Shown here: piece by piece, positions 8,930-17,870 of the stretch
Layout: every line of letters starts with the position of its first letter
How positions within the stretch are numbered: position 1 is the stretch's first letter
Source: Scytolyngbya sp. HA4215-MV1
Lineage (GTDB): Bacteria > Cyanobacteriota > Cyanobacteriia > Leptolyngbyales > Leptolyngbyaceae
NCBI GenBank assembly: GCA_019359045.1
Contig: JAHHIA010000003.1
Location: 62,001-126,000 of the forward strand
DNA length: 64,000 bases
Direction: 5' to 3'
Program-made: the position numbers and the translations under genes
The notes under the pieces: model-generated
Told to the model about the DNA's origin: nothing
What the model saw: the letters and a program-made list of their open reading frames with translations, nothing else
The model's database searches: none

Positions 8930-10137
8930 GCCTTCAAAATATGCCTTACTGCTTGAATCACATCTTCTACATCGTCATCGGTGAGCTTTGCCGAGAGCGG
9001 TAGGCTCACTGTTTGGCGACCAACTTTCATGGCATGGGGACAATCTTCCGGTTTCCAGCCAAAGGTTTGCTGATAATAGGGATGTTCAGGAATACTCAGG
9101 TAGTGGACGCCAATACCAATATTTTCAACTGTCATGGCATCTAAAAACTGATCGCGACTGATTCCCGTTTTAGCTTCATCAATCAGGATTGTATAGAGAT
9201 GGTAAGCGTGGCGGGTATCAGCTTCGGGTGCAGATGGCAAGGTAACGGGCAGATCAGCAAAAGCCTGGTTGTAGCGGTGCCAGATTTCCTGACGATGTAG
9301 CCAGTAGGTTTCAATGCGTTTGAGTTGATGGATGCCGATCGCCGCTTGCAGATCCATCATATTGTACTTGAAGCCACACTCCACCACCTGATAGTGCTTG
9401 TAACCCTCATCTTTGAAACGTTTCCAGGCATCTTTGCTCATTCCGTGCAGTGCCAGCACTTTGATCCGGGCAGCATCTTCCTCGCGACGGGTCAGCACCA
9501 TCCCCCCTTCACCCGTCACAATATTTTTGGTCACATAAAAACTGAAGCAACCAAAATCCCCTAAAGTTCCAGCTTTACGCCCTTTGTACTCCGTTTCGAT
9601 CGCGTGGGCACAATCTTCAATTAACTTCAGGTTATGGGCTGCTGCCAGACTACATAATGCATCCATTTCGCAGGGACGCCCCGCAAAGTGGACTGGAACG
9701 ATCGCGCGAGTCTTGGTAGTAATCCGAGCAGCAACTTGTGTCGGGTCTATATTCATTGTTACCGGATCGATATCTGCCAGGACAGGCGTTGCTCCGGCAT
9801 GGATGATGGCATTGACAGTAGCACAGAAGGTGAGAGGCGTTGTGATGACTTCATCTCCCGACTGTAACCCTGCTGCCAGCAAACCCAAATGCAACGCAGC
9901 TGTGCAGGAATTGACAGCAACGGAGTGCTGTACTTTCTTATAAGCTCCAAAATCTCGTTCAAACTGGGCAACCTTCGGTCCTGTGCCTAACCAACCACTT
10001 CCCATGCTGGCAACCACTTCTCGGATTTCTGCCTCTTCAATGGCAGGCGAACCGAAGACTAAAAAATTTTTGCGGGTGCAACGAGACTTGGCAGGTAATC
10101 GATCGGATGGCAAGGGCGAAATAGGTGGGGCTGGCAT
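8926..10137 (-). CDS. DegT/DnrJ/EryC1/StrS sugar aminotransferase
   Basis: 403 residues. A PLP enzyme that aminates keto-sugar nucleotides. Visible family blocks are GSGWLGTGPKVAQFE, NSCTAALHLGL, GDEVITTPLTFCATVNAI, LIEDCAHAIET and the Schiff-base lysine in FSFYVTKNIVTGEGGM. The C-terminal block GIGVHYLSIPEHPYY is typical of ArnB/PseC-like 4-aminotransferases. Its stop overlaps the formyltransferase start by four bases (ATGA), so the pair probably makes and then formylates an amino sugar. The ATG at 10137 gives a rather long Pro-rich leader before the conserved NFLVFGSP, so an internal start is possible. Confidence 0.92.
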   Translation of the reverse strand: MPAPPISPLPSDRLPAKSRCTRKNFLVFGSPAIEEAEIREVVASMGSGWLGTGPKVAQFERDFGAYKKVQHSVAVNSCTAALHLGLLAAGLQSGDEVITTPLTFCATVNAIIHAGATPVLADIDPVTMNIDPTQVAARITTKTRAIVPVHFAGRPCEMDALCSLAAAHNLKLIEDCAHAIETEYKGRKAGTLGDFGCFSFYVTKNIVTGEGGMVLTRREEDAARIKVLALHGMSKDAWKRFKDEGYKHYQVVECGFKYNMMDLQAAIGIHQLKRIETYWLHRQEIWHRYNQAFADLPVTLPSAPEADTRHAYHLYTILIDEAKTGISRDQFLDAMTVENIGIGVHYLSIPEHPYYQQTFGWKPEDCPHAMKVGRQTVSLPLSAKLTDDDVEDVIQAVRHILKA

Positions 10138-10218
10138 GGATTTAACTGGACACAGATTGGAGGTTAAGTCTTAAAGTGATTCTTTTTAGGATTCCCTATT
10201 CCGATAAAGGAGCGATCG

Positions 10219-11049
10219 CTAGATTACATCAGCAAAGGTTCGCTCAGTCTTGCGAAAGTACCAGATGCCACTTCCCAATAGCAACAGCACAAGGGTGGTC
10301 GATAACCCAAATCCTTGCCAATCCGGAGCGACGTTGCGTCCCAAAATTGCCCATCGGAAGCCATCAATTACACCAACCATAGGATTGAGGGCGTAAAGTA
10401 AGCGCCATTGGGTAGGGATAAGGCTGCTACTAAAGCCAACAGGCGAGATATACAAGCCAAACTGGACGATAAATGGCACGATGTAGCGAAAGTCGCGGTA
10501 CTTTACATTCAAAGCTGCTAACCACAAGCCTGCTCCCATTGCTGCAGCAAAGGCGATCGCAATAAACACAGGCAGGGTCACAATCCGCCAGTTTGGCGTA
10601 AAGTTATATCCAATCATGAGTGCCAGCAGAATCATGCCAGAGATCAAGAAGTCCACAAAACTCACAATGACTGAACTGGCAGGAATAATCAGCCGAGGGA
10701 AATAGACTTTAGAAATTAGATTATTGTTCGCAATTAAGCTATTGCTGCATTCTGAGAGGGCATTAGCAAAGAACTGCCAGGGCAACATTCCGGCAAACAC
10801 CAAGATAGGGTAGGGAGCGCCGCTGGAAGGCAATTTAGCCAGAGTGCCAAAGACCACCGTAAAGACCACCATTGTGAGCAATGGGCGGATCAGCGCCCAA
10901 GCAATTCCGATCGCTGTTTGCTTATAGCGCACTAAAATGTCTCTCCATGCCAGGAAATAGAAGAGTTCTCGGTAGCGCCAAAGATCCTTCCAATACTGGC
11001 GTTCAATGCGTCCAGCTTCAATGACAAATTCGACAGAGAGTTGATTCAT
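10219..11049 (-). CDS. ABC-2 type polysaccharide export permease (Wzm/TagG-like)
   Basis: 276 residues with about six membrane helices, the normal size of Wzm-type permeases. Signatures include LFYFLAWRDILVRYKQTAIGIAWALIRPLLTM, AGMLPWQFFANALSECSNSLI, LISKVYFPRLIIP, and LWLAALNVKYRDFRYIVPF near the C-terminus. It would form the membrane part of an O-antigen or exopolysaccharide exporter with a Wzt-type ATPase. No ATPase gene is adjacent: downstream is the aminotransferase (81 bases away) and upstream is the divergent ftsH. The partner must be encoded elsewhere. It starts at the ATG at 11049. Confidence 0.93.
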   Translation of the reverse strand: MNQLSVEFVIEAGRIERQYWKDLWRYRELFYFLAWRDILVRYKQTAIGIAWALIRPLLTMVVFTVVFGTLAKLPSSGAPYPILVFAGMLPWQFFANALSECSNSLIANNNLISKVYFPRLIIPASSVIVSFVDFLISGMILLALMIGYNFTPNWRIVTLPVFIAIAFAAAMGAGLWLAALNVKYRDFRYIVPFIVQFGLYISPVGFSSSLIPTQWRLLYALNPMVGVIDGFRWAILGRNVAPDWQGFGLSTTLVLLLLGSGIWYFRKTERTFADVI

Positions 11050-11248
11050 AAAAGTGGGATGACTTCAGCAACGATTCAGTCACTAACCCTTTCACTGCAT
11101 TAAGCGCGATGACAGGAAGGTGAAAGAACTTTATGTCTGTGCTGTGATCCTGAAGGCTGAATCACCCATCTGAATCCAACCCCCATTTTTCGGGCGAAAT
11201 GTCAGAATGGGATCATATGAGTGACCAGTGATGCGGAGCCTAATTGTG

Positions 11249-11296
11249 CAGAATTCTCAGATTACGTTAATATTAGTTAACATAATTAGAATTCTG
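11249..11296. promoter_or_regulatory. Inverted repeat in the divergent ftsH/permease region
   Basis: CAGAATTCT at 11249-11257 and AGAATTCTG at 11288-11296 are exact complements. They flank an AT-rich centre that itself holds GTTAA...TTAAC (about 11265-11280). The element ends some 40 bases before the ftsH GTG start. It is a candidate operator or promoter region for ftsH or for the divergent permease; no specific regulator can be named. Confidence 0.5.
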
Positions 11297-11336
11297 AAAA
11301 ACTCCGATAACAGACTTTTAAGGAGGATGAATCCCG

Positions 11337-13178
11337 GTGAATAAACGGTGGAGAAACGCTGGACTGTATGCCCTGCTAGCGATCGTTGTTATCGCCTTGG
11401 CAACAGTATTTTTTGAGAACAAGCCTCAAGCAGCTAATCCCTTGAGATATAGCGACTTCTTAAGCAAAGTTGAGAGTAAGTCGATTGATGCGGTCAGAGT
11501 CAGTGCGGATCGTACGCAAGCCGATGTCACTGCTCAAGACGGTACAAAATATCATGTCAACTTAATTCCGACAGATTCCACCCTGATCGATACATTGACT
11601 CGTAATGGTGTTGATATTGCAGTTCGTCCTCCCAGCGATGATGGCATCTGGTTTAAGGCGCTGAGCGGTTTGTTTTTCCCCGTTTTGTTGCTGGTTGCTT
11701 TGTTTTTCTTACTCCGACGCGCACAAAATGGACCGGGTAGCCAGGCGATGAACTTTGGCAAATCAAAAGCCAGAGTGCAAATGGAACCTCAAACCCAGGT
11801 CACGTTTGGTGATGTTGCTGGAATTGAGCAGGCAAAGCTTGAGTTGAGCGAAGTTGTAGACTTCCTCAAAAACGCCGATCGCTTCACTGCAGTAGGAGCG
11901 AAAATTCCCAAAGGTGTTTTGTTAGTAGGACCTCCGGGTACTGGAAAGACCCTGCTTGCCCGTGCGGTAGCAGGAGAAGCTGGTGTTCCTTTCTTCTCGA
12001 TTTCAGGTTCTGAGTTTGTTGAAATGTTCGTAGGTGTGGGTGCTTCTCGTGTACGCGACTTATTTGAGCAAGCGAAGTCAAACGCACCTTGCATCGTATT
12101 TATTGATGAAATTGACGCGGTTGGTCGTCAACGAGGCGCAGGTCTCGGCGGCGGCAACGACGAACGCGAGCAGACATTGAACCAGCTGTTGACTGAGATG
12201 GATGGGTTTGAAGGTAATACTGGCATTATTATTATTGCTGCAACAAACCGTCCAGACGTTTTGGATGCTGCGTTGTTGCGTCCCGGTCGTTTCGATCGCC
12301 AGGTTGTGGTCGATCGCCCTGACTTTGCAGGTCGTTTAGAAATTCTCAACGTCCATGCTCGCGGCAAAACGTTGTCCAAAGATGTGGATTTGGAGAAGAT
12401 CGCCCGTCGGACGCCAGGTTTCACAGGAGCTGACCTGTCAAACTTGCTGAACGAAGCCGCAATTCTGGCAGCCCGTCGCAACCTGACTGAAATCTCGATG
12501 GATGAGGTCAATGATGCGATCGATCGGGTGCTGGCAGGGCCCGAAAAGAAAGACCGTGTAATGAGCGAAAAGCGTAAGACGCTGGTTGCCTATCATGAGG
12601 CAGGGCACGCACTCGTAGGCGCTTTGATGCCTGACTATGATCCCGTTCAGAAAATCAGTATCATTCCTCGCGGTCGCGCCGGTGGCTTGACCTGGTTCAC
12701 TCCCAGCGAAGATCGAATGGACTCAGGTCTGTACTCTCGGTCTTACTTGCAAAATCAGATGGCAGTGGCATTGGGGGGTCGAATTGCTGAAGAAATCATC
12801 TTTGGCGAGGAAGAAGTCACGACTGGCGCATCCAATGACCTGCAACAAGTTGCCCGAGTGGCTCGCCAAATGGTAACCCGCTTTGGGATGAGTGATCGAC
12901 TAGGTCCTGTTGCACTAGGACGTCAGCAAGGCAACATGTTTCTAGGCAGAGATATCGCCGCTGAACGCGATTTTTCTGAAGAGACGGCTGCTGCGATCGA
13001 TGATGAAGTGCGTAACCTGGTTGAGCAAGCATACCGTCGGGCAAAAGCGGTGCTGATCCAAAACCGCACGATTCTAGATGCACTCGCGCAAATGCTAGTG
13101 GAGAAAGAAACCGTTGATGCAGAAGAACTCCAAGACTTGTTAGCTGTAAGCGATGTGAAAGTTGCAGCCTTAGCATAG
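11337..13178 (+). CDS. ftsH: ATP-dependent zinc metalloprotease FtsH (FtsH3-like paralogue)
   Basis: 613 residues. Membrane-anchored AAA+ protease that degrades damaged thylakoid or plasma-membrane proteins as a hexamer. Two membrane helices at about 8-26 and 112-127 flank a lumenal/periplasmic domain. Walker A GPPGTGKT is near 198-205, followed by Walker [16 protein letters not shown] and the second region of homology. The zinc-binding HEAGH is at residues 420-424 and [10 protein letters not shown] follows. The GTG start at 11337 is supported by AGGAGG ten bases upstream. The N-terminus [14 protein letters not shown] resembles the cyanobacterial FtsH3 type from memory. A terminator follows at 13216. 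Confidence 0.95.
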   Translation: MNKRWRNAGLYALLAIVVIALATVFFENKPQAANPLRYSDFLSKVESKSIDAVRVSADRTQADVTAQDGTKYHVNLIPTDSTLIDTLTRNGVDIAVRPPSDDGIWFKALSGLFFPVLLLVALFFLLRRAQNGPGSQAMNFGKSKARVQMEPQTQVTFGDVAGIEQAKLELSEVVDFLKNADRFTAVGAKIPKGVLLVGPPGTGKTLLARAVAGEAGVPFFSISGSEFVEMFVGVGASRVRDLFEQAKSNAPCIVFIDEIDAVGRQRGAGLGGGNDEREQTLNQLLTEMDGFEGNTGIIIIAATNRPDVLDAALLRPGRFDRQVVVDRPDFAGRLEILNVHARGKTLSKDVDLEKIARRTPGFTGADLSNLLNEAAILAARRNLTEISMDEVNDAIDRVLAGPEKKDRVMSEKRKTLVAYHEAGHALVGALMPDYDPVQKISIIPRGRAGGLTWFTPSEDRMDSGLYSRSYLQNQMAVALGGRIAEEIIFGEEEVTTGASNDLQQVARVARQMVTRFGMSDRLGPVALGRQQGNMFLGRDIAAERDFSEETAAAIDDEVRNLVEQAYRRAKAVLIQNRTILDALAQMLVEKETVDAEELQDLLAVSDVKVAALA

Positions 13179-13215
13179 CGTTTCTTTCATTGCATTCTCC
13201 TTAAGTAAGTTGTGA

Positions 13216-13242
13216 GGGGGCAGCCAGACTGTCCCCTTTTTT
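13216..13242 (+). terminator. Rho-independent terminator of ftsH
   Basis: GGGGGCAG (13216-13223) pairs with CTGTCCCC (13229-13236), with one G-T pair, around a five-base loop. TTTTTT follows at 13237-13242. It lies 38 bases after the ftsH stop. Confidence 0.88.
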
Positions 13243-13313
13243 GCCATCTGGAGCATGTAGACCCGTAACTTTAGACACTAGACTTGAGACTGTCTAAATT
13301 TTGGTCTCTGTCC

Positions 13314-13988
13314 ATGCAAACGCAAACCTGGCTACAGATTCTGCGCTCCCATCGGGCAATCGCTGTGATCCGCACCGCCGAAATTGGGGTCGGTTACCAG
13401 ATGGCACAGGCGGTTGCCAGGGGAGGAATGCATTTAATTGAAATTACCTGGAACAGCGATCGTCCGGCTGAACTAATTCGTCAATTGCGCTTAGACCTCA
13501 AAACCTGTCTGATTGGGGCTGGCACCTTATTGGATAGAAACCAGGCTCAACAGGCGATTGTAGCGGGAGCACAGTTTCTTTTTACGCCCCATGTTGATAT
13601 CGATTTGATTCGATTAGCCATTGCTCAACAGGTTCCAATTGTCCCAGGTGCATTATCTCCCAGCGAAATTGTTGCAGCATGGCAGGCAGGAGCGAGTAGT
13701 GTCAAAGTCTTTCCTATCCAAACAGCGGGGGGGGCAACCTATCTTCGAAGTCTGCAAGGTCCTTTGGGGCAAATCCCACTGATCCCCACCGGAGGGGTAA
13801 CGTTGGACAATGCAAGTGAATTGCTTGCAGCAGGGGCAATCGCGGTGGGGTTATCCGGTTGTCTATTTCCCAAGACTGCGATCGTCAATGCTGATTGGCA
13901 AACCATCACTCAGCAAGCTCAAGTCCTGACTCAAAGGCTACTGCCATATCAGGAAAAAGAATCCGCACCTGAGAGCAAGTTGGAGTAG
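13314..13988 (+). CDS. eda: KDPG/KHG aldolase (2-dehydro-3-deoxy-6-phosphogluconate aldolase)
   Basis: 224 residues from the ATG at 13314. A class I aldolase that splits KDPG to pyruvate and glyceraldehyde 3-phosphate in the Entner-Doudoroff route, and also acts on 4-hydroxy-2-oxoglutarate. Visible residues are the Arg of AVIRTAE, the Glu of LIEITWNS, the phosphate-site GAGTLLD, and the Schiff-base Lys in ASSVKVFPIQTAGG. The IPTGGV phosphate loop comes later in the chain. It stands alone between ftsH and the convergent ferrochelatase-like gene. No 6-phosphogluconate dehydratase (edd) is in the window. Confidence 0.93.
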   Translation: MQTQTWLQILRSHRAIAVIRTAEIGVGYQMAQAVARGGMHLIEITWNSDRPAELIRQLRLDLKTCLIGAGTLLDRNQAQQAIVAGAQFLFTPHVDIDLIRLAIAQQVPIVPGALSPSEIVAAWQAGASSVKVFPIQTAGGATYLRSLQGPLGQIPLIPTGGVTLDNASELLAAGAIAVGLSGCLFPKTAIVNADWQTITQQAQVLTQRLLPYQEKESAPESKLE

Positions 13989-14030
13989 ACGGAAAGACCG
14001 AACCAGGAACCTAGAAAAAGGGAAATTCGG

Positions 14031-14066
14031 AAAAGTAGAGACGCAAGTCCTTGCGTCTCTACTTTT
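14031..14066. terminator. Bidirectional hairpin with 17-bp perfect arms
   Basis: AAAAGTAGAGACGCAAG (14031-14047) is exactly complementary to 14050-14066, with a two-base nominal loop. The AAAA/TTTT outer arms give a T-run on either strand, so it can end both the eda (+) and ferrochelatase-like (-) transcripts. The GTAGAGACGCAAG core looks like a dispersed cyanobacterial repeat. Confidence 0.85.
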
Positions 14067-14081
14067 CATAAATTATTTAAT

Positions 14082-15281
14082 CTATGTTCCTGAGTGAGGG
14101 TGATCATGGTGAGAATGATCATGGGCGTGGCGATCGTGGGAGTGATGATGCGAATGCACATGTTGTAGGTGCTGATCCCGACCTGGTTTTGCCGCAATTG
14201 ACATCTCTGTCATGAGCGCCTCAATTTGAGGATTTGCCCACTCCGCTGCCATTTTCAAGAAGGCTGGATGGTCGTTGACGCAATCCATGCGTACATAAGT
14301 CACGTGAGGAGCTTTACGTCGTAATGCCTCGATGATGTGGTCAACATCCAAAAGGGTTTCGTGATTTTCGGTGGCAAACCCAATCGGCATAAAGACGACC
14401 GCGGTTGCGCCCAGATCAATCAGGTTCTTCGCTGCCAATTCAGCATGAGGTTGAGTCCATTCAATTAAGGGAGTTTGGTGATTGAGCCAGCCCACGGAAA
14501 TCAAAGGATACTTATTGATTAACTTTTCTCGTACCCGTTCATAAAGCGCCTGACTTTCATCAATCCCCGAAGTAAAGCCTTTTGCTTTGTGCGGACAACC
14601 ATGGTTCATCAATACAATCCCACTCTGAGAAGGGAGATGTGCCACGGCTAAATCTGTCTTAATCCGCTCTTCGACCAGAGTCGCCATCAAATTAATATAG
14701 TCAGGCTCGTTATAAAAAGAAGGGATGTAACGAGTTCCTTTGACCCAATATTCTGCCTGATCAGACAACTCTGCAAGAGATTTATTGACTTGTTCGACCG
14801 CAATTCCACTGGTAAAAATGGAGTCTACAACCAATAAGGGATAAATTAATAGTTTGTCGAATCCCTGTGCTTTAATTTCAGTTAAAACTTGTTTAGGCAA
14901 GAAAGGTGCACAAAAGTTAAAGGCTTTGAATACTTGTACACGATCGCCCCATTTTTCTTGCAACCATTGCTCAATTCCCGCTCTTTGTCGTTCAAAAATT
15001 GCATTATGGGGAGAAATGAAATGATCATGTTGATGGCTCCATTCATGGAGGTCGAATACTGCCAACAGTTTTGCCAGAGGAGGATAAATCCAAGTAGGAA
15101 CTGGCGCAAACTTTGCCGTCAATAAATTGAGTGCTTGTTCATTGTAGTTCGCGAAATCTTCGTAGCTTTCTACTTCGCCATAACCCATCAAGAGCACAGC
15201 CACACGATCGGACTGAGCAGTCTTATTTGTAGTAGATTCTTGCAATTTTTCTGGAGTAGCGACCACAATACTCACCTTCAA
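14082..15281 (-). CDS. Ferrochelatase-like chelatase with a histidine-rich C-terminus
   Basis: 399 residues. The body has the class II chelatase pattern of ferrochelatase: VAVLLMGYGEV at the start, FISPHNAIFERQRAGIE, and YPLLVVDSIFTSG. The active-site His region is LMNHGCPHKAKGFTSG and the active-site Glu region is GFATENHETLLDVDH, compared with the usual FSAHG and SEHIETL motifs. The last 29 residues contain 14 histidines alternating with Ser and Asp, which would bind divalent metal. It is clearly divergent from the usual HemH and lacks the chlorophyll-binding-type C-terminal helix of cyanobacterial HemH. The substrate (iron, cobalt or nickel; porphyrin or another tetrapyrrole) is uncertain. 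The start may be the TTG at 15281 or the GTG at 15275. Confidence 0.75.
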   Translation of the reverse strand: MKVSIVVATPEKLQESTTNKTAQSDRVAVLLMGYGEVESYEDFANYNEQALNLLTAKFAPVPTWIYPPLAKLLAVFDLHEWSHQHDHFISPHNAIFERQRAGIEQWLQEKWGDRVQVFKAFNFCAPFLPKQVLTEIKAQGFDKLLIYPLLVVDSIFTSGIAVEQVNKSLAELSDQAEYWVKGTRYIPSFYNEPDYINLMATLVEERIKTDLAVAHLPSQSGIVLMNHGCPHKAKGFTSGIDESQALYERVREKLINKYPLISVGWLNHQTPLIEWTQPHAELAAKNLIDLGATAVVFMPIGFATENHETLLDVDHIIEALRRKAPHVTYVRMDCVNDHPAFLKMAAEWANPQIEALMTEMSIAAKPGRDQHLQHVHSHHHSHDRHAHDHSHHDHPHSGT

Positions 15282-15615
15282 ATTCGTTGGTGGATAAAAG
15301 ACTGAGCAACGTTCAGAGATTAAACCAAAGTCATGATTGAAGTAGAGTTTTTAAAGGGGCAATTGCGGATCGCGATGAAAAAGCATCACCAGACCTTTTT
15401 GTATTCCCTAAAAGCCCCCAAAAAACTTGAGTCTGCTTTGGTGTCCGTAAAGCAAATCACGAACAATCTAAGAAAACCTTTTGAGTTTTCTACAAGAACT
15501 TTTTAAATTCTCTGAGAACTGTTTACAGGGTAGCATCCTCCCTAGTGGGATGCAGGCACATCCTAATGATTTCTAGCAATTTCCCAATTGCCCTCGTCCC
15601 AAAGGTCGATTTTTG
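15282..15615. other. Divergent intergenic region, no gene seen
   Basis: 334 bases between the divergent ferrochelatase-like gene and the hydrolase. It is moderately AT-rich. A small hairpin GCATCC...GGATGC (15533-15553) lies about 60 bases before the hydrolase start. It probably holds promoters for both genes; no recognisable operator was found. Confidence 0.5.
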
Positions 15616-16191
15616 ATGACGATCGTGCTCTGTCCAGGAATACACGAACCCACCTTGAGCCAAAGTTTTTTGACTCAATTACGACGTAGCTGGGCGATCT
15701 CGACAGAGCCATTTCCCCACACCTGTCTAGTCTTTCCATCTGAGCACTATCCCGCCTATTCAGGGTTTCATATCTTACAGTTTTTGCAAAGACAACAGGT
15801 AAGTCATGCTCATCCGCTGATTTTGATTGGTTTCAGTGCGGGGGTGGCAGGAGCGATCGCCACTGCTTGGGCATGGCAAGCTCAGGGAGGAAGGATAAGG
15901 GCGCTGATCGCCTTAGATGGTTGGGGAGTGCCACTCTATGGCGATTTCCCGATTCATCGAGTGAGCCACGATGCTTTTACCCACTGGAGTTCAGCCTTAC
16001 TAGGCAGTGGCGAAAGTAGTTTTTATGCAGACCCTCCGATCGGGCATTTAGAGCTGTGGCGATCGCCCCAAACCATCCAAGGGTGGGAAATTTCTGATTC
16101 TCTGCATCCTACCCGTCGAGCAACTACGGCTGCCACTTTTTTAACTGCCCTAATCCGACGTTATCGCAACAATTTTGTGAGCTATAAGTAA
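15616..16191 (+). CDS. Small alpha/beta-hydrolase-like protein
   Basis: 191 residues from the ATG at 15616. It opens with a beta strand and turn, TIVLCPGIHEP, and has a nucleophile elbow LIGFSAGVAGAIA (G-x-S-x-G) near residue 75. IRALIALDGWGVP follows, as expected for the strand after the nucleophile. A late histidine that could complete a triad is in PPIGHLELWRSP. No named family was recognised; similar short proteins occur as cyanobacterial hypotheticals. It has no signal peptide, so it is probably cytoplasmic. It is followed on the same strand by an MFS transporter 138 bases on. Confidence 0.7.
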   Translation: MTIVLCPGIHEPTLSQSFLTQLRRSWAISTEPFPHTCLVFPSEHYPAYSGFHILQFLQRQQVSHAHPLILIGFSAGVAGAIATAWAWQAQGGRIRALIALDGWGVPLYGDFPIHRVSHDAFTHWSSALLGSGESSFYADPPIGHLELWRSPQTIQGWEISDSLHPTRRATTAATFLTALIRRYRNNFVSYK

Positions 16192-16329
16192 AGTCGGTTC
16201 AAACCATTTTTTTACATATCAGTAAATTCACTTAAAAACGGGTGAATATATCTGAACACTGGCGTAATCAACCCACAAAGGCGCAAACTAAGGGAGGGAA
16301 CTCCACTGTCTCTCGAATCATCTCGTCCT

Positions 16330-17574
16330 ATGCTCCCAACCAGCCCATCGGGTGGCGGATTCCGCACTCTGATCCACAATCGACCGTTCCTGGCACTCTG
16401 GATCGGACAAATTTTGTCTCAGATTGCGGACAAGGTATTTTTTGTGTTGATGATCAGCCTGTTGACACAGTACAGACCCTTGCCAGGTCTAGAAAATTCA
16501 GCCCGATCGCTGCTGATGATAGCATTTACGCTGCCCGCTATATTGCTGGGTTCAGCTGCTGGGATTGTGGTCGATCGCTTCTCCAAAAAACAAATTTTGA
16601 CTTACAGCAACTTTTTGCGAGGGCTACTGGTTCTCTCCATTCCCGTGTTGCCTAAAGTTTTCCTCGTGCTTTTGGTCATTACTTTTTTGGAATCTATTTT
16701 GACTCAGTTTTTTGCTCCAGCCGAGCAAACAGCGATTCCCCTCCTAGTAGAACGCCAAGGATTAATGACTGCCAACGCTTTGTTTACCACCACCATGCTG
16801 GGGTCGTTAATCGTGGGCTTTGCGATTGGCGAACCTTTACTCAGCCTTGCAAGGACTTGGGGACAGTTTGGCGAAGAGTTTTTGGTCAGTGTGTTGTATT
16901 TATTAGCAGCAGGGGTAATTTGGTCGATTCCGATGCGAGAAACCCAGTACCCAGAACAACAGGTCAAAATGCATCCTTGGAATGACTTCAAATCTGGGCT
17001 TAAATACCTGCGGCAAGATCGCTTGGTGAGTAATGCCATGCTGCAACTAGCTATCCTATACTCAGTATTTGCAGCGCTGGTCGGCTTGTCTATCCCACTA
17101 GTCAAAGATCTGGGGTTAAAGGATGAGCAATTCGGCTTTTTGTTAGCTGCGGCAGGCATCGGCATTGTTTTGGGATCAGCCGTACTGGGACATTGGGGCG
17201 ATCGTTTCCACCATAAACCGTTGCCCCTGATCGGCTTTCTAATGATGGCAATTGGTTTGAGTGTTTTTACCTTCGTTGATAGTATTTGGGTTGGCTTGGG
17301 GTTGAGCACGTTTCTTGGCATTGGGGCATCGCTAGTCGGTGTTCCGATGCAAACCCTGATCCAGCAACAAACGCCTGAGTCGATGCGGGGTAAAATATTT
17401 GGCTTCCAAAACAATTTAGTGAATATAGCGCTCATTTTACCGCTCGCGATCGCCACCTCTTTAACCGATGCAGTGGGTTTACGAGCCGTCCTGATCGGAA
17501 TGAGTATCATTATTATTGTGATTGGCATTTGGGCATGGAAGAGCACCCGCAACGTATTACAAGACGTCATTTAG
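16330..17574 (+). CDS. MFS transporter
   Basis: 414 residues with about 12 hydrophobic helices. The N-terminal half begins FRTLIHNRPFLALWIGQILSQIADKVFFVLMI and continues with the MFS loop signature AAGIVVDRFSKKQIL between helices 2 and 3. The second half has the equivalent LGHWGDRFHHKPLPL. TPESMRGKIFGFQNNLVN near helix 10 is typical of the MFS_3/enterobactin-exporter-like group. It probably effluxes a small molecule across the plasma membrane; the substrate is unknown. The ATG at 16330 is chosen because the hydrophobic core begins soon after it. Confidence 0.88.
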   Translation: MLPTSPSGGGFRTLIHNRPFLALWIGQILSQIADKVFFVLMISLLTQYRPLPGLENSARSLLMIAFTLPAILLGSAAGIVVDRFSKKQILTYSNFLRGLLVLSIPVLPKVFLVLLVITFLESILTQFFAPAEQTAIPLLVERQGLMTANALFTTTMLGSLIVGFAIGEPLLSLARTWGQFGEEFLVSVLYLLAAGVIWSIPMRETQYPEQQVKMHPWNDFKSGLKYLRQDRLVSNAMLQLAILYSVFAALVGLSIPLVKDLGLKDEQFGFLLAAAGIGIVLGSAVLGHWGDRFHHKPLPLIGFLMMAIGLSVFTFVDSIWVGLGLSTFLGIGASLVGVPMQTLIQQQTPESMRGKIFGFQNNLVNIALILPLAIATSLTDAVGLRAVLIGMSIIIIVIGIWAWKSTRNVLQDVI

Positions 17575-17870
17575 GGTCCAGTTTTCCCAAGCAGCATAGT
17601 GGATGTCACAGTTTTTTGACGATTAATAATCTGCCTAAACTGGTAAAAATCAAACGAGGCAAAGAGTTTAGCGATTTTTCTGAATCAATTGTCTCGACAG
17701 GGATCGGGTTCAGCACTAGACTAGAGTTCTGGCTCTTAATGCATCATTAGATACAGAATAGATTTCTTGCAAAGATTCAGTCGGTCGCTCTAACGAGAGC
17801 AGATTTTGCAGAGATTCATTCCACTTTAAGAGTCTAAGTATCCTTCTAGCGGGTTTGGTGAGGTTTCCCA

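Noticed and set aside
16242-16655. 137-residue frame overlapping the MFS gene start
   Set aside because: It is out of phase with the clearly coding MFS transporter and has no family features.
17787-17800. GCTCT-AACG-AGAGC hairpin before ilvB as a leader attenuator
   Set aside because: Five base pairs, no branched-chain codon leader peptide and no T-run were seen, so attenuation is not supported.
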